Shown here: positions 1 to 7,851 of the stretch, in pieces
Layout: each line of letters opens with the position of its first letter
Position numbering within the stretch: the first letter of the stretch is position 1
Assembly: GCA_002449395.1 (NCBI GenBank)
Contig: DKDP01000037.1
Location: forward strand, 1-18,162
Direction: 5' to 3'
Source of the DNA: Ruminococcaceae bacterium UBA6845
GTDB lineage: Bacteria; Bacillota; Clostridia; Oscillospirales; Acutalibacteraceae
DNA length: 18,162 nt
Translations under genes and position numbers: made by a program
Notes under the pieces: model-generated
Told to the model about the DNA's origin: nothing
The model's input: only the letters and a program-made list of their open reading frames with translations
Databases searched by the model: none

Positions 1-139
1 CCCCTTGAGGGGAAGCTGTCGCTTAGCGACTGATGAGGTGGAAAGCATCAAGTCTGATACCGCCGAAACAAAGAGATAAAATCTTGCCACCTCATCCGAG
101 CGGCGCAATTCGCCGCCCACCTTCCCATCAAGGGGAAGG
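1..139. repeat. MITE-like inverted repeat element (left end may be cut by the window edge)
   Basis: The left arm (1-42) begins with CCCCTTGAGGGGAAG and ends with TGATGAGGTGG. The right arm (87-139) is its imperfect reverse complement, beginning CCACCTCATC and ending CCCATCAAGGGGAAGG. Each arm carries its own small hairpin: GTCGC/GCGAC at 19-31 and CGGCG/CGCCG at 101-115. This layout of long imperfect terminal inverted repeats, nested hairpins and no coding capacity fits a non-autonomous MITE or REP-like element. I associate very similar sequence with many intergenic copies in gut Clostridia, but copy number cannot be checked here. Confidence 0.7.
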
Positions 140-174
140 CTGTAAAAAGTCAGCAGGAACTATCTCGGTGCTCT

Positions 175-215
175 TTTAGGGGAACCGGCGGTGCAGCCGT
201 CTGAGGGGGTTGCTG
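175..215. repeat. Partial repeat related to the neighbouring MITE-like family
   Basis: A GGGGAACCGGCGG...GAGGGGGTTG segment with an internal CGGC/GCCG hairpin (186-199). It resembles one arm of the GGGGAAC...GAGGGGGTTG repeats of clostridial intergenic regions. Only a half element is present, directly after the full inverted repeat, and it may be a nested or decayed insertion. No promoter for the following gene could be found with confidence in 140-253. Confidence 0.45.
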
Positions 216-253
216 ATTGTATGATGAAATTCAAAGCAAGGGGTTGAGAAAAT

Positions 254-790
254 ATGAGTAAACCTGCAAAAATAATAATTTCAACAGTCTGTATTATCCT
301 TATCGGATTATTCACAGTCGGCGGAATTGCGCTTATCCTCGGAATGTCGATAACCGATACTGCGAGAAAATATGAATCGGAGATAAAAAAGGACCTGCCT
401 TACGATGCAGGTCAAAACACATATAAATTCGGTCTGCTTGACGAGATTGAATATACAGAATATATGTCCGATAAAATTACGGTTCAGTCATTAACAGAAT
501 CGGGACTTTTTAAAACGGTCTCCGATAAAAGCAAGGATAAAATAAAATCTTTCATTGATAAGTTTACAACTCAAGCCGCCGAGACATATGACAACTTCTT
601 CCTCGGCAATAAAATCTATTCTCCGGTTATGCTGTCAACGGCTGATGTCGATGTAAACGACTGCTGTTTTATTTATGAAAACGGAGATGATTATCTGCTG
701 TTTTATTACGACAGTCAAAGCGGTATACTTTATAAAATGAAGCGACATAAGCTGAAAAGCATTTATGGCTTACAGGAGGAAACACAATGA
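254..790 (+). CDS. Hypothetical single-pass membrane-anchored protein
   Basis: A 178-residue protein of no family I recognise. Residues about 7-30 form one hydrophobic helix after a short Lys-containing N-terminus, so it is probably an N-terminal membrane anchor with the rest outside the cell. The remainder is polar and rich in Asp, Lys and Tyr, with a C-terminal stretch that looks like beta strands. The ATG is preceded by AAGGGG about 10 nt upstream. The stop overlaps the start of the next gene by 4 nt (ATGA), so the two are almost certainly translated together. This suggests the two products act at the membrane in the same process, but nothing in the sequence says which. Confidence 0.7.
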   Translation: MSKPAKIIISTVCIILIGLFTVGGIALILGMSITDTARKYESEIKKDLPYDAGQNTYKFGLLDEIEYTEYMSDKITVQSLTESGLFKTVSDKSKDKIKSFIDKFTTQAAETYDNFFLGNKIYSPVMLSTADVDVNDCCFIYENGDDYLLFYYDSQSGILYKMKRHKLKSIYGLQEETQ

Positions 791-1182
791 CAGTTAAAAT
801 CAAAAAGAGCCGTTTAATTTACCTCGGCTTATTCATCTTACTTTTCGTGTGTGAACTGCTTATTGCAAAGTTTTATTTCTCCGATTTCGTAAGGTCATAC
901 CTCGGAGATGTGCTTGTTGTTATTCTGCTTTGGAGCTTTGTGCGAATCTTCATTCCCGATAAAATCGCACTTCTGCCGCTGTGGGTGTTTATCTTTGCCT
1001 GTCTCATTGAAACAGGTCAGTATTTCAACTATACCGAGCTTTTGGGTGTCAGTGACAATCCCCTGCTCTGCACATTGATGGGAACGTCGTTTGCGTGGGG
1101 TGATATTCTTTCTTACCTCGCAGGCTGTGCCGTATGCGGAATTGTTGAGATTGGCAGATATAAAAGGAACAATTCAATATAA
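787..1182 (+). CDS. DUF2809 family membrane protein
   Basis: A 131-residue very hydrophobic protein with about four membrane helices (roughly residues 10-28, 38-54, 60-76 and 100-125). The pattern RSYLGDVLVVILLW near residue 37, then ETGQYFNYTELLG and GTSFAWGDILSYLAG, is what I know from the DUF2809 (YjgA-like) family, whose molecular function is not established. Length fits a complete member. It starts in the ATGA overlap with the upstream gene, and the SD (AGGAGG about 6 nt upstream) lies within the end of that gene. A terminator follows 4 nt after the stop, so this is the last gene of the pair. Confidence 0.75.
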   Translation: MTVKIKKSRLIYLGLFILLFVCELLIAKFYFSDFVRSYLGDVLVVILLWSFVRIFIPDKIALLPLWVFIFACLIETGQYFNYTELLGVSDNPLLCTLMGTSFAWGDILSYLAGCAVCGIVEIGRYKRNNSI

Positions 1183-1186
1183 AAAT

Positions 1187-1226
1187 TAACCTCCCGATGA
1201 TCCGAAATGAGATCAACGGGAGGTTA
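1187..1226. terminator. Bidirectional intrinsic terminator between convergent genes
   Basis: TAACCTCCCG (1187-1196) pairs with CGGGAGGTTA (1217-1226), and an inner TGATC/GATCA pair (1198-1202/1211-1215) extends the stem. It is followed by TATTTATTTT on the + strand and preceded by AAAAATT, which gives a T-run for - strand transcripts. It lies exactly between the converging genes ending at 1182 and 1230. Confidence 0.85.
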
Positions 1227-1229
1227 TAT

Positions 1230-2543
1230 TTATTTTACCGATCCGATTACAAACGAACCGTCCTGCGATGTTGAACCGCCGACATTTGAGAAGTGCACAT
1301 ACGCTCCGTAATGCGAAAGATCGGAAATTCTGATGTGTACGTTATCGCCCGATTCAAGGTCGATTATTGCGGTAAAATATTCCGTTTCACCGGGCAAAAT
1401 CTTACCTATGCTTTGATTTGTCTCAACCTCTTCCCTGTCGGTTCCGATATATACGCTCGGATCGTCATAAATCGGAGCAACACCGACATTCTTCACGCCG
1501 ACTCGGACATACGCCTTGCCGAAAAGATTCAGAACCTGAATCTTGCTGACATAAAAATCATATCCGAGCTTTGCGGACGCCTCTTTTGCTGTTTTAATCT
1601 CATCCTCGCTGAGGTTACCTGTAAAGGCTCCCGTCATCATCAGCCACGAGCAATGTGTCTTATCGACGCACTCGTCATAGTCCTGAAAATCATCCGTTAC
1701 CTCCCCTTTCAGAAAGTTTTCCTGACCCTCGGGGCGGAACTCGCCGCCGATCGGCTGAGTTTTCCAGACATTTGTTTTCAGAGCCCGTTTTAGCTGATTA
1801 TAGAAAAAATATTTTTCATCGGAATTAATTGTACTGTACGTAAACGAATCGTCGTGAAATCCGATCTGACCGTTATTCGATCCTGGTGTTCCGGGATAAC
1901 GGGTAAGGATCTTCGTATGCTGAAAATAAAATTCAAAAGCGTGAAGAATCTGCCTTTTCTGCCTATCCGTAGCCATAGCCTGCTTGATTTCACTGCAAAC
2001 GTGCCATTCACCCCAATGACCGATAAGACCCGTCGTGATATATGCGATTCTGCGGTCACCGTCATAGTTGAGCGCAAGCTGATCTATAAAATAGAGCAAA
2101 AAATCAATGAGCTTTTGGTCGCTGTAATCGGGGCTTATTCCGCCGCCGTACTCGGTGTATTCATATTTTTTTACGCCCATATCCCATATGTACTGCGGAA
2201 CGGCGCATTCCTTGTCGGGATAATCAAGATACACACGCAGAGCCGCCTGATGACCTCTTCTTGCAATTGTTTCGAGCTTACGCTCAAGACCCTCACGCAA
2301 GGTAAGCGTTCCGTCATCGGCAACAAGGTCGGTCATCGGAATATAGAGCCATTCCATACTGTACGGCACAGAATCGTCTGCGCCCTCCTCGCTGTAAAAC
2401 GGCATAAAGCCTTTCATCGGATTTCCGTAAGCGGTCTCATACTCAAGCTCCGTCGCAGTGAATCCCGAGAAATTTCCGCAGATCAAAGCAAGGCAAAGCG
2501 TCAGAACATTAAGCCTTGCAAGTATTTTAAAAATAAAATTCAT
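1230..2543 (-). CDS. Secreted DUF4832/DUF4874-like TIM-barrel protein
   Basis: About 437 residues. A short basic N-terminus and a hydrophobic core near residues 10-30 form a signal peptide. The mature part carries NPMKGF near its start, then LRVYLDYPDKE, a GHWGEWH motif and PGTPGSN, and ends in a beta-rich domain. This layout matches DUF4832/DUF4874 proteins, thought to be glycoside-hydrolase-like TIM barrels; the substrate is unknown. Start choice: the first possible ATG (2549) directly abuts the SD AGGAGG with no spacing. The ATG at 2543 has 6 nt of spacing, so 2543 is preferred. It has its own promoter and is not obviously part of the spoIIID-asparagine synthetase unit upstream, although read-through is possible. 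Confidence 0.7.
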   Translation of the reverse strand: MNFIFKILARLNVLTLCLALICGNFSGFTATELEYETAYGNPMKGFMPFYSEEGADDSVPYSMEWLYIPMTDLVADDGTLTLREGLERKLETIARRGHQAALRVYLDYPDKECAVPQYIWDMGVKKYEYTEYGGGISPDYSDQKLIDFLLYFIDQLALNYDGDRRIAYITTGLIGHWGEWHVCSEIKQAMATDRQKRQILHAFEFYFQHTKILTRYPGTPGSNNGQIGFHDDSFTYSTINSDEKYFFYNQLKRALKTNVWKTQPIGGEFRPEGQENFLKGEVTDDFQDYDECVDKTHCSWLMMTGAFTGNLSEDEIKTAKEASAKLGYDFYVSKIQVLNLFGKAYVRVGVKNVGVAPIYDDPSVYIGTDREEVETNQSIGKILPGETEYFTAIIDLESGDNVHIRISDLSHYGAYVHFSNVGGSTSQDGSFVIGSVK

Positions 2544-2564
2544 ATACATCCTCCTTTTTTAAAT

Positions 2565-2593
2565 ATAATACATTTTTTTGAGCGTCGGGTCAA
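2565..2593 (-). promoter_or_regulatory. Sigma-A promoter of the DUF4832-like gene
   Basis: On the - strand TTGACC (2588-2593), 17 nt, then TATTAT (2565-2570). The start codon at 2543 follows a short 5' leader that contains AAGGAGG. Confidence 0.75.
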
Positions 2594-2627
2594 TATACAA
2601 TATAAATTTTATTTTTCTTAAAATTAC

Positions 2628-4460
2628 TTAAACAAATCTTACCTTATATTTTCTGAGCCAATAATCGAACTGTATGAAATAGGCTATTGTCTGCGGAGTT
2701 GTCATAAGCTGACCGTACCAAGGCTGGCTCTTGTTCTCGGTCAAAAGCTCTGTAAGCTTATCCCTTTTGATAAAGTCAAGAAGCGGCGAATCTCCGTTGT
2801 TGATAATCGCCTGTAAGCGTGATGAAACGGCGGCAAGATAATTCGGATTATGAGTTTTCGGATAAGGACTTTTTTTGCGCCAAAGCACCTCATCGGGCAA
2901 ATATCCCCTCATCGCCTCACGCAGAAGCCCCTTTTCGTAACCGTTGTGATCCTTCATTTCCCACGGCACGTTGTAAAGATACTCTACTATCCTGTGATCG
3001 CAGAACGGAACTCTGACCTCAAGCGAGGAGTACATACTCATCCTGTCCTTGCGGTCAAGCAGTGTCTGCATAAACCAATCAAGATTGAGCTTCATCATCT
3101 GTGCTGTTTTCAGATCGTCCTCGTTCATACCGTTGTAAAGCGGCGCACTGTCCGCCGTGAGCTTATATCTTGTATAAACGTATTCCGAACCGTTTACTTT
3201 TTGAGCAAATTCATCCTTTAAGAATGACATTCGATAGTCGGTCGACTGCGCCCAAGGGAAGCCCTCGGACGATCGGATCGTTTTATCCCTGTACCACGGG
3301 TATCCGCCGAAGATTTCATCGGCACACTCGCCCGATAAGGCAACCGTTCCGTACTCCTTGATTGCCTTACACAATAAAAGCATTGAAGCATCAACGTCAG
3401 CCATTCCCGGCAGATCACGTGCGTCAACCGCCGAATATAACGCATCAACCAGCTCATCGGTATCAATTACAATCCAATGGTGCTCACCGTCAAGATATTT
3501 ATCCATAATACGAATAAATTCCGGATCGGAATTGGGCTGAAACTTCGATTTTTTGAAATATTTATCATTGTCCTTATAGTCAACGGAAAAAGTATGGAGT
3601 ACCTCTCCCCTTTTTTTGAACTCCTCGTTTGTGACCGAGGAAATAAGGCTTGAATCCAGTCCGCCCGAGAGGAACGTACAAAGCGGAACATCGGAAACAA
3701 GCTGTCTTTTAATTGAATCCGTAACAAGGAATCTGACCTTTTCAACGGTTTCGTCAAAGCTGTCGGTATGCTCATGCGCCTCGACATTCCAATATCGGTG
3801 AATCGTCAGTCCGCCGCTGTCGTATATCGCATAATGAGCAGGTCTTATCTCGCTTATATTTTTAAAAACACCGCAGCCAGGGGTACGTCCCGGACCGATC
3901 AGCATAATCTCCGAAAGCGATCTCATATCCATCAGCGGCTCAATTTCGGGGTGCTCAAGGAGCGCTTTAATCTCGGATGCGAAAACGAATCCGCTCTTGC
4001 AAATCGAATAAAAAAGCGGCTTAACTCCCATTCTGTCCCTTGCGACGAACAGTCTCTTTGTATCGTGCTCCCATACGGCAAATGAAAAAATACCGTTAAA
4101 CAGATCCAGACATTTTTCCCTGTACTCAACATACGCCTTCAGCACTACCTCGGTGTCCGAATGGCTGAAAAAATTATATCCTCTGATTTCAAGTCCTTTT
4201 CTGATTTCATCTGTATTGTAAAGCTCGCCGTTGTAACAGAGTGTAAATACAGCGCCGTCAACAGCGTATGTCATCGGCTGTTTTCCTCTTTCTATGTCAA
4301 CTACGGCAAGACGTCTGTGCATAAGAACGGCGTCGTGAGAAAAATATTCTCCGTGCTGATCGGGTCCTCGTGAAAACAGCTTGTTTTGCATATTATAAAA
4401 ATGGCTTTCATATTTTGCAATATCCTCCGTAAAGGAGACCTGTCCGCAAATTCCGCACAT
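2628..4460 (-). CDS. asnB: Asparagine synthetase, glutamine-hydrolysing (AsnB/AsnO class)
   Basis: A 610-residue cytosolic enzyme making asparagine from aspartate, ATP and glutamine. After removal of Met, Cys2 of MCGICG is the N-terminal nucleophile of the class II glutaminase domain (about 1-210). R49, YNGELYN (76-82) and SHSDTEV (99-105) are its glutamine-binding segments. The synthetase domain starts near 240 with the ATP pyrophosphatase loop SGGLDS (265-270), followed by ALSGECADEIFGGY and LEVRVPF. Length is normal for the family. The start lies 4 bp after the spoIIID stop, and its SD (AGGTGA) overlaps the last spoIIID codons, implying co-transcription and coupled translation. In Bacillus subtilis the paralogue AsnO is a sigma-E-dependent sporulation enzyme, so a mother-cell role is a reasonable inference here. 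Confidence 0.93.
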   Translation of the reverse strand: MCGICGQVSFTEDIAKYESHFYNMQNKLFSRGPDQHGEYFSHDAVLMHRRLAVVDIERGKQPMTYAVDGAVFTLCYNGELYNTDEIRKGLEIRGYNFFSHSDTEVVLKAYVEYREKCLDLFNGIFSFAVWEHDTKRLFVARDRMGVKPLFYSICKSGFVFASEIKALLEHPEIEPLMDMRSLSEIMLIGPGRTPGCGVFKNISEIRPAHYAIYDSGGLTIHRYWNVEAHEHTDSFDETVEKVRFLVTDSIKRQLVSDVPLCTFLSGGLDSSLISSVTNEEFKKRGEVLHTFSVDYKDNDKYFKKSKFQPNSDPEFIRIMDKYLDGEHHWIVIDTDELVDALYSAVDARDLPGMADVDASMLLLCKAIKEYGTVALSGECADEIFGGYPWYRDKTIRSSEGFPWAQSTDYRMSFLKDEFAQKVNGSEYVYTRYKLTADSAPLYNGMNEDDLKTAQMMKLNLDWFMQTLLDRKDRMSMYSSLEVRVPFCDHRIVEYLYNVPWEMKDHNGYEKGLLREAMRGYLPDEVLWRKKSPYPKTHNPNYLAAVSSRLQAIINNGDSPLLDFIKRDKLTELLTENKSQPWYGQLMTTPQTIAYFIQFDYWLRKYKVRFV

Positions 4461-4464
4461 AAAA

Positions 4465-4722
4465 TCACCTCATTTTCTTCCCTTTATATTTCTCTCTTGT
4501 CGCAATTCCGCCCCTGATATGGCGCTGTGCTTTGTTAATATCAAGTATTTCCCTTACCTCCCGACATAATCCGGGATCAATTTCCTCGAGCTTTTGCGTT
4601 ACGTCGGTATGTACCGTTGATTTTGATATTCCGAAAACCTTAGCGGCGGCTCTGACAGTCGACTTGTTTTTAACGATATATTCGCCGAGTTCAACCGAAC
4701 GAATCCGAGCTATCTCATTCAA
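4465..4722 (-). CDS. spoIIID: Sporulation transcriptional regulator SpoIIID
   Basis: An 85-residue DNA-binding protein that, in Bacillus, switches mother-cell transcription between the sigma-E and sigma-K stages. The helix-turn-helix lies near residues 19-43 (KSTVRAAAKVFGISKSTVHT), followed by the C-terminal basic HIRGGIATREKYK segment typical of SpoIIID. Length is close to the Bacillus protein. No ATG fits the frame: the start is TTG at 4720-4722, with GGGAGG (4731-4736) 8 nt upstream. That SD is the 3' arm of the metA terminator hairpin. The gene shares a transcript with the asparagine synthetase downstream. The sigma-E-like promoter at 4754-4783 fits known sigma-E control of spoIIID. Confidence 0.95.
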   Translation of the reverse strand: MNEIARIRSVELGEYIVKNKSTVRAAAKVFGISKSTVHTDVTQKLEEIDPGLCREVREILDINKAQRHIRGGIATREKYKGKKMR

Positions 4723-4724
4723 AA

Positions 4725-4774
4725 GAAAAACCTCCCGAATTTACATATCGCTAATTGATATGCTCGGGAGGTTT
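4725..4774 (-). terminator. Intrinsic terminator after metA, overlapping the spoIIID leader
   Basis: AAACCTCCCGA/TCGGGAGGTTT arms at 4764-4774 and 4728-4738 form an 11-bp stem. A second stem, CATATC/GATATG (4744-4749/4757-4762), sits inside it. The - strand transcript continues with TTTTTCTTTT. The stop of metA is 8 nt before the hairpin. The distal arm contains the GGGAGG that serves spoIIID as SD. Confidence 0.85.
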
Positions 4775-4783
4775 AAAATATTC
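4754..4783 (-). promoter_or_regulatory. Sigma-E-type promoter for spoIIID within the terminator hairpin
   Basis: On the - strand GAATATT (4777-4783), 14 nt, then CATATCAAT (4754-4762). This agrees with the B. subtilis sigma-E consensus (KMATATT, 14-15 nt, CATACANT). The -35 overlaps the last metA codons and the -10 lies in the hairpin's inner stem. Transcription would start near 4747, downstream of the proximal hairpin arm and about 25 nt before the TTG start. Confidence 0.65.
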
Positions 4784-5699
4784 ATTCAATTGTCTCTATA
4801 TCATACGGAGTCGTCTGGTATACGAAATAGTTGAGCCAGTTCGAATAGAGGAGATTTGCGTGTGCACGCCACGAAACAACCGGATCCTTTGTCGGATCGT
4901 CATTCGGAAAATAATTCTTCGGGATATCAATATCAAGTCCCTTTTCCTTGTCCCTCAGATACTCGTTTTTAAGCGTGTCACGGTCATACTCGGAATGACC
5001 CGTAATAAAAATCTGCTTTCCTTTGTTCGTCGAAATTGCATAGACGCCCGTTTCGGGTGAGGAAGCAAGAATTTTCAAGCCCTTGACTTTCTTTATATCC
5101 TCCGTACGAACAGTTGTATGCCTTGACTGCGGGACCATAAAGGTTTCGTCAAAGCCACGGAACAGCATTGAACGCTTGTGGTCAACCCTGTGTGGGAAAA
5201 TACCGAAATATTTTTTCGGCAAAGGGATTTTCGGAATACCGTAATGATAATAGAGTCCCGCCTGAGCGCCCCAGCAGATGTGGAATGTGCTTGTGACGTG
5301 AGTCTTGCTCCACTCCATGATCTTGCAAAGCTCGTCCCAGTATTCGACCTCTTCAAACTCCATATTTTCAACAGGCGCACCGGTAATTATCATACCGTCG
5401 TACTTGTTGTGCTTAATCTCTTCAAAAGTCTTGTAGAAAGCGAGGAGATGTCCCTCTGATGTGTTCTTCGACTTGTGCGAGGTCGTATACATCATTTCCA
5501 TCTCGACCTGAAGCGGAGTGTTTCCGAGCAGTCTTGCAAACTGTGTTTCGGTTTCTATTTTCTTTGGCATTAGGTTTAACAGCAGAATCTTCAGCGGTCT
5601 GATATCCTGCTTAACCGCCCTTTTCTCCGTCATAACGAATATGTTTTCGTCGTGCAAGGTCTTGACGGCGGGCAGTCCGTTTGGTATTTTAATAGGCAT
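4782..5699 (-). CDS. metA: Homoserine O-acetyltransferase (MetA family, acetyl-CoA type)
   Basis: A 305-residue cytosolic enzyme that acylates homoserine as the first committed step of methionine synthesis. Cys142 in HICWGAQA is the nucleophile, with His235 and Glu237 in GHSEYD completing the catalytic set. Residue 111, in GAPVE, is Glu. In characterised MetA proteins Glu111 goes with acetyl-CoA and Gly111 with succinyl-CoA, so O-acetylhomoserine is the expected product. That is exactly the substrate of MetY, encoded 17 bp upstream in the same operon. The SD is weak (GAAGTG), which suggests translational coupling to metY. Length and start (MPIKIPNGLPA) are standard. A strong terminator follows. 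Confidence 0.95.
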   Translation of the reverse strand: MPIKIPNGLPAVKTLHDENIFVMTEKRAVKQDIRPLKILLLNLMPKKIETETQFARLLGNTPLQVEMEMMYTTSHKSKNTSEGHLLAFYKTFEEIKHNKYDGMIITGAPVENMEFEEVEYWDELCKIMEWSKTHVTSTFHICWGAQAGLYYHYGIPKIPLPKKYFGIFPHRVDHKRSMLFRGFDETFMVPQSRHTTVRTEDIKKVKGLKILASSPETGVYAISTNKGKQIFITGHSEYDRDTLKNEYLRDKEKGLDIDIPKNYFPNDDPTKDPVVSWRAHANLLYSNWLNYFVYQTTPYDIETIE

Positions 5700-5716
5700 T
5701 AGGTATCACACTTCAA

Positions 5717-7000
5717 TCAAACTTTTTCAAGAGCCTGCGCAATGTCCTCAATAAGATCCTGCGCATTTTCAAGGCCGCAGGAGAAGCGAACAAGGTTCGC
5801 AGGCACGCCTGCGGCGGCAAGCTCAGCATCATTCATCTGGCGGTGAGTTGCGCTTGCGGGATGCAGACAGCAGGTTCTTGCATCGGCAACGTGAGTTTCA
5901 ATGGCGGCAACCCTGAGGTTTTTCATAAACTTCTCTGCGGCTGCTCTTCCGCCCTTTATGCCGAAACTGACAACTCCGCAGGAGCCGTTCGGAAGATACT
6001 TCCGGGCAAGCTCATAATACTTGTTGCCCTCAAGCGACGGATAATTGACCCACTCGATCTTATCGTGAGAATCAAGGAACTTGGCAACGGCAAGTCCGTT
6101 TTCACAGTGTCTGGCAACTCTGACGTGCAGGCTCTCAAGTCCGAGATTGAGCAGAAAAGCGTTCTGCGGAGACTGGATCGAGCCGAAATCTCTCATAAGC
6201 TGAGCTGTTGCCTTTGTAATGAAAGCTCCGCCCATTCCGAAACGCTCTGCGTAAACAATGCCGTGGTAGCTGTCATCGGGAGTGCAAAGTCCGGGGAATT
6301 TATCGGCGTGTGCCATCCAATCGAATTTACCGGAATCGACGATACATCCGCCGACGCCTGCACCGTGACCGTCCATATATTTCGTTGTCGAATGAGTAAC
6401 GATATCTGCACCCCACTCGAACGGACGGCAGTTAATCGGAGTTGCAAATGTGTTGTCCACAATAAGCGGAACGCCGTGTTCGTGAGCGGCATTTGCAAAT
6501 CTTTCGATATCAAATACGGTAAGAGCAGGATTGGCAATTGTCTCGCCGAAAACAAGTTTTGTGTTCGGCTTGAATGCGGCTTCCAGCTCCTCATCACTGC
6601 AATCGGGCTCAACGAAAGTAAAGTCGATGCCCATCTTTCTCATTGTAACGGCAAAAAGATTGTATGTTCCGCCGTAAATCATCGACGACGCTACAACGTG
6701 ATCGCCGCAGTTTGCGATATTAAATACGGCATAAAAAGACGCCGCCTGACCCGACGAGGTGAGCATAGCGGCGGAACCGCCCTCGAGCTCACAAATTTTC
6801 TTCGCAACCATATCATTGGTCGGATTCTGAAGTCTTGTGTAGAAATAGCCCTCAGCCTCAAGGTCAAAGAGCTTTCCCATATCCTCGCTTGTATCATATT
6901 TATATGTCGTGCTCTGGATTATCGGAATCTGTCTCGGCTCGCCGTTGCCGGGTGTATAACCGCCCTGAACACATTTTGTCTCAATTCTTTTTTCGCTCAT
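5717..7000 (-). CDS. metY: O-acetylhomoserine aminocarboxypropyltransferase (sulfhydrylase)
   Basis: A 427-residue pyridoxal-phosphate enzyme of the Cys/Met metabolism family that converts O-acetylhomoserine and sulfide to homocysteine. Visible family marks are YTRLQNPT (54-61), SSGQAA (82-87) at the phosphate, Asp182 in VDNTFATP, and the PLP-binding Lys207 in HSTTKYMDGHG. The LHPASATHRQM segment near the C-terminus is also present. The length near 430 separates it from the shorter cystathionine enzymes. SD AAAGGA is about 10 nt before the ATG and overlaps the end of the upstream gene. It sits directly before metA, so the operon encodes the two-step direct sulfhydrylation route. No S-box leader is present. 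Confidence 0.95.
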   Translation of the reverse strand: MSEKRIETKCVQGGYTPGNGEPRQIPIIQSTTYKYDTSEDMGKLFDLEAEGYFYTRLQNPTNDMVAKKICELEGGSAAMLTSSGQAASFYAVFNIANCGDHVVASSMIYGGTYNLFAVTMRKMGIDFTFVEPDCSDEELEAAFKPNTKLVFGETIANPALTVFDIERFANAAHEHGVPLIVDNTFATPINCRPFEWGADIVTHSTTKYMDGHGAGVGGCIVDSGKFDWMAHADKFPGLCTPDDSYHGIVYAERFGMGGAFITKATAQLMRDFGSIQSPQNAFLLNLGLESLHVRVARHCENGLAVAKFLDSHDKIEWVNYPSLEGNKYYELARKYLPNGSCGVVSFGIKGGRAAAEKFMKNLRVAAIETHVADARTCCLHPASATHRQMNDAELAAAGVPANLVRFSCGLENAQDLIEDIAQALEKV

Positions 7001-7013
7001 TGTAACAAGTCCT

Positions 7014-7850
7014 TTATATCAGTTTTTTAAGAAATTCAAAGCCTTTCGGCACAGCGGTCAACGGTGTTTCCTGTCCTTCATATTCAAGAGTTACCCATCC
7101 GTCGTATCCTGATTCTTTGATCAGGTCAACACATTTTTCAACGGGAACAATTCCGTCACCGAGAACAGAACCGCAAAGATGATTGCCGTCCCTCGTGTCA
7201 AAATATCCGTCGGGAGTCGGAACACTCTTATCGGCGTAGTAAAAATCCTTGACGTGTGCATAAACAATATGTTTAACACCGACTTTAACAGCGTCAAGCG
7301 GCGTTTCGTCGGCACAAAGGAAGTTTCCTATATCAACAAGCCAGCCGAAATTATCGTCGTTAACCGCATTGATGAGCGCCTCTACCCTGTCGCTCTGCTG
7401 ACAGTAAAAGCCGTGATTTTCGACGCAGGTTTTGATGCCCTTTGTCTTTGCGTATTCGGTAACTGCCTTACAGCCCTTAGCAAGAGTAGAAAGATGCTTT
7501 TCAAAGCCTGTCTTTGAAAATCTTTCACTTTCAAGTCCGATTGTTGCGTCGTGACGCATAGTCTTAACGCCGAGGATTTGAGCAATATCAACCTCGCCTT
7601 TAAGCCTCTCTATCTCGGCGTCAACGTCCTTATTAAGGAAGTCTGCGCCGATAGCGTAATTGGAAATCTCCACACCCATTTTATCGGCATAGGCACGAAG
7701 CTGTTTTGCGTATTCGATTTTATTCTTTTCGCCCGGATTGATCTCGGCAAATTCAATTCCCTCAAAGCCCATTTCCTTTGCGAGGTCAATTCTCTCGAAA
7801 TCACTGTTGCCAAGCTGAGAATAGCTGTAACTGCTGACCGAAATTCTCAT
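7014..7850 (-). CDS. Sugar phosphate isomerase/epimerase family TIM-barrel protein (gene 2 of pair)
   Basis: A 278-residue protein of the xylose-isomerase-like/AP-endonuclease-2 TIM-barrel superfamily. Metal-ligand type segments are GFEGIEFAE (near 27-35), CVENHG, WLVDIGNF, YAHVKDF and VTLEYEGQE near the C-terminus. Relatives include inosose dehydratases and ketose 3-epimerases; the exact substrate cannot be told. The frame is open back to 7931, but ATG 7850 is chosen. It comes 1 nt after the upstream TGA and follows GGGTGG with 5 nt of spacing, and the protein MRISVSSYSY starts at the first barrel strand. It is followed 13 bp later by metY and is probably co-transcribed with it. Confidence 0.82.
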   Translation of the reverse strand: MRISVSSYSYSQLGNSDFERIDLAKEMGFEGIEFAEINPGEKNKIEYAKQLRAYADKMGVEISNYAIGADFLNKDVDAEIERLKGEVDIAQILGVKTMRHDATIGLESERFSKTGFEKHLSTLAKGCKAVTEYAKTKGIKTCVENHGFYCQQSDRVEALINAVNDDNFGWLVDIGNFLCADETPLDAVKVGVKHIVYAHVKDFYYADKSVPTPDGYFDTRDGNHLCGSVLGDGIVPVEKCVDLIKESGYDGWVTLEYEGQETPLTAVPKGFEFLKKLI

Positions 7851-7851
7851 A

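Noticed and set aside
1854..2621. + strand open frame of 255 codons opposite the DUF4832-like gene
   Set aside because: It mirrors the codon pattern of the - strand gene and runs through that gene's promoter and SD. No ribosome-binding site.
5843..7030. Long + strand open frame (395 codons) opposite metY
   Set aside because: It is the antisense shadow of a well-conserved metY. It has no SD and its translation resembles no protein.
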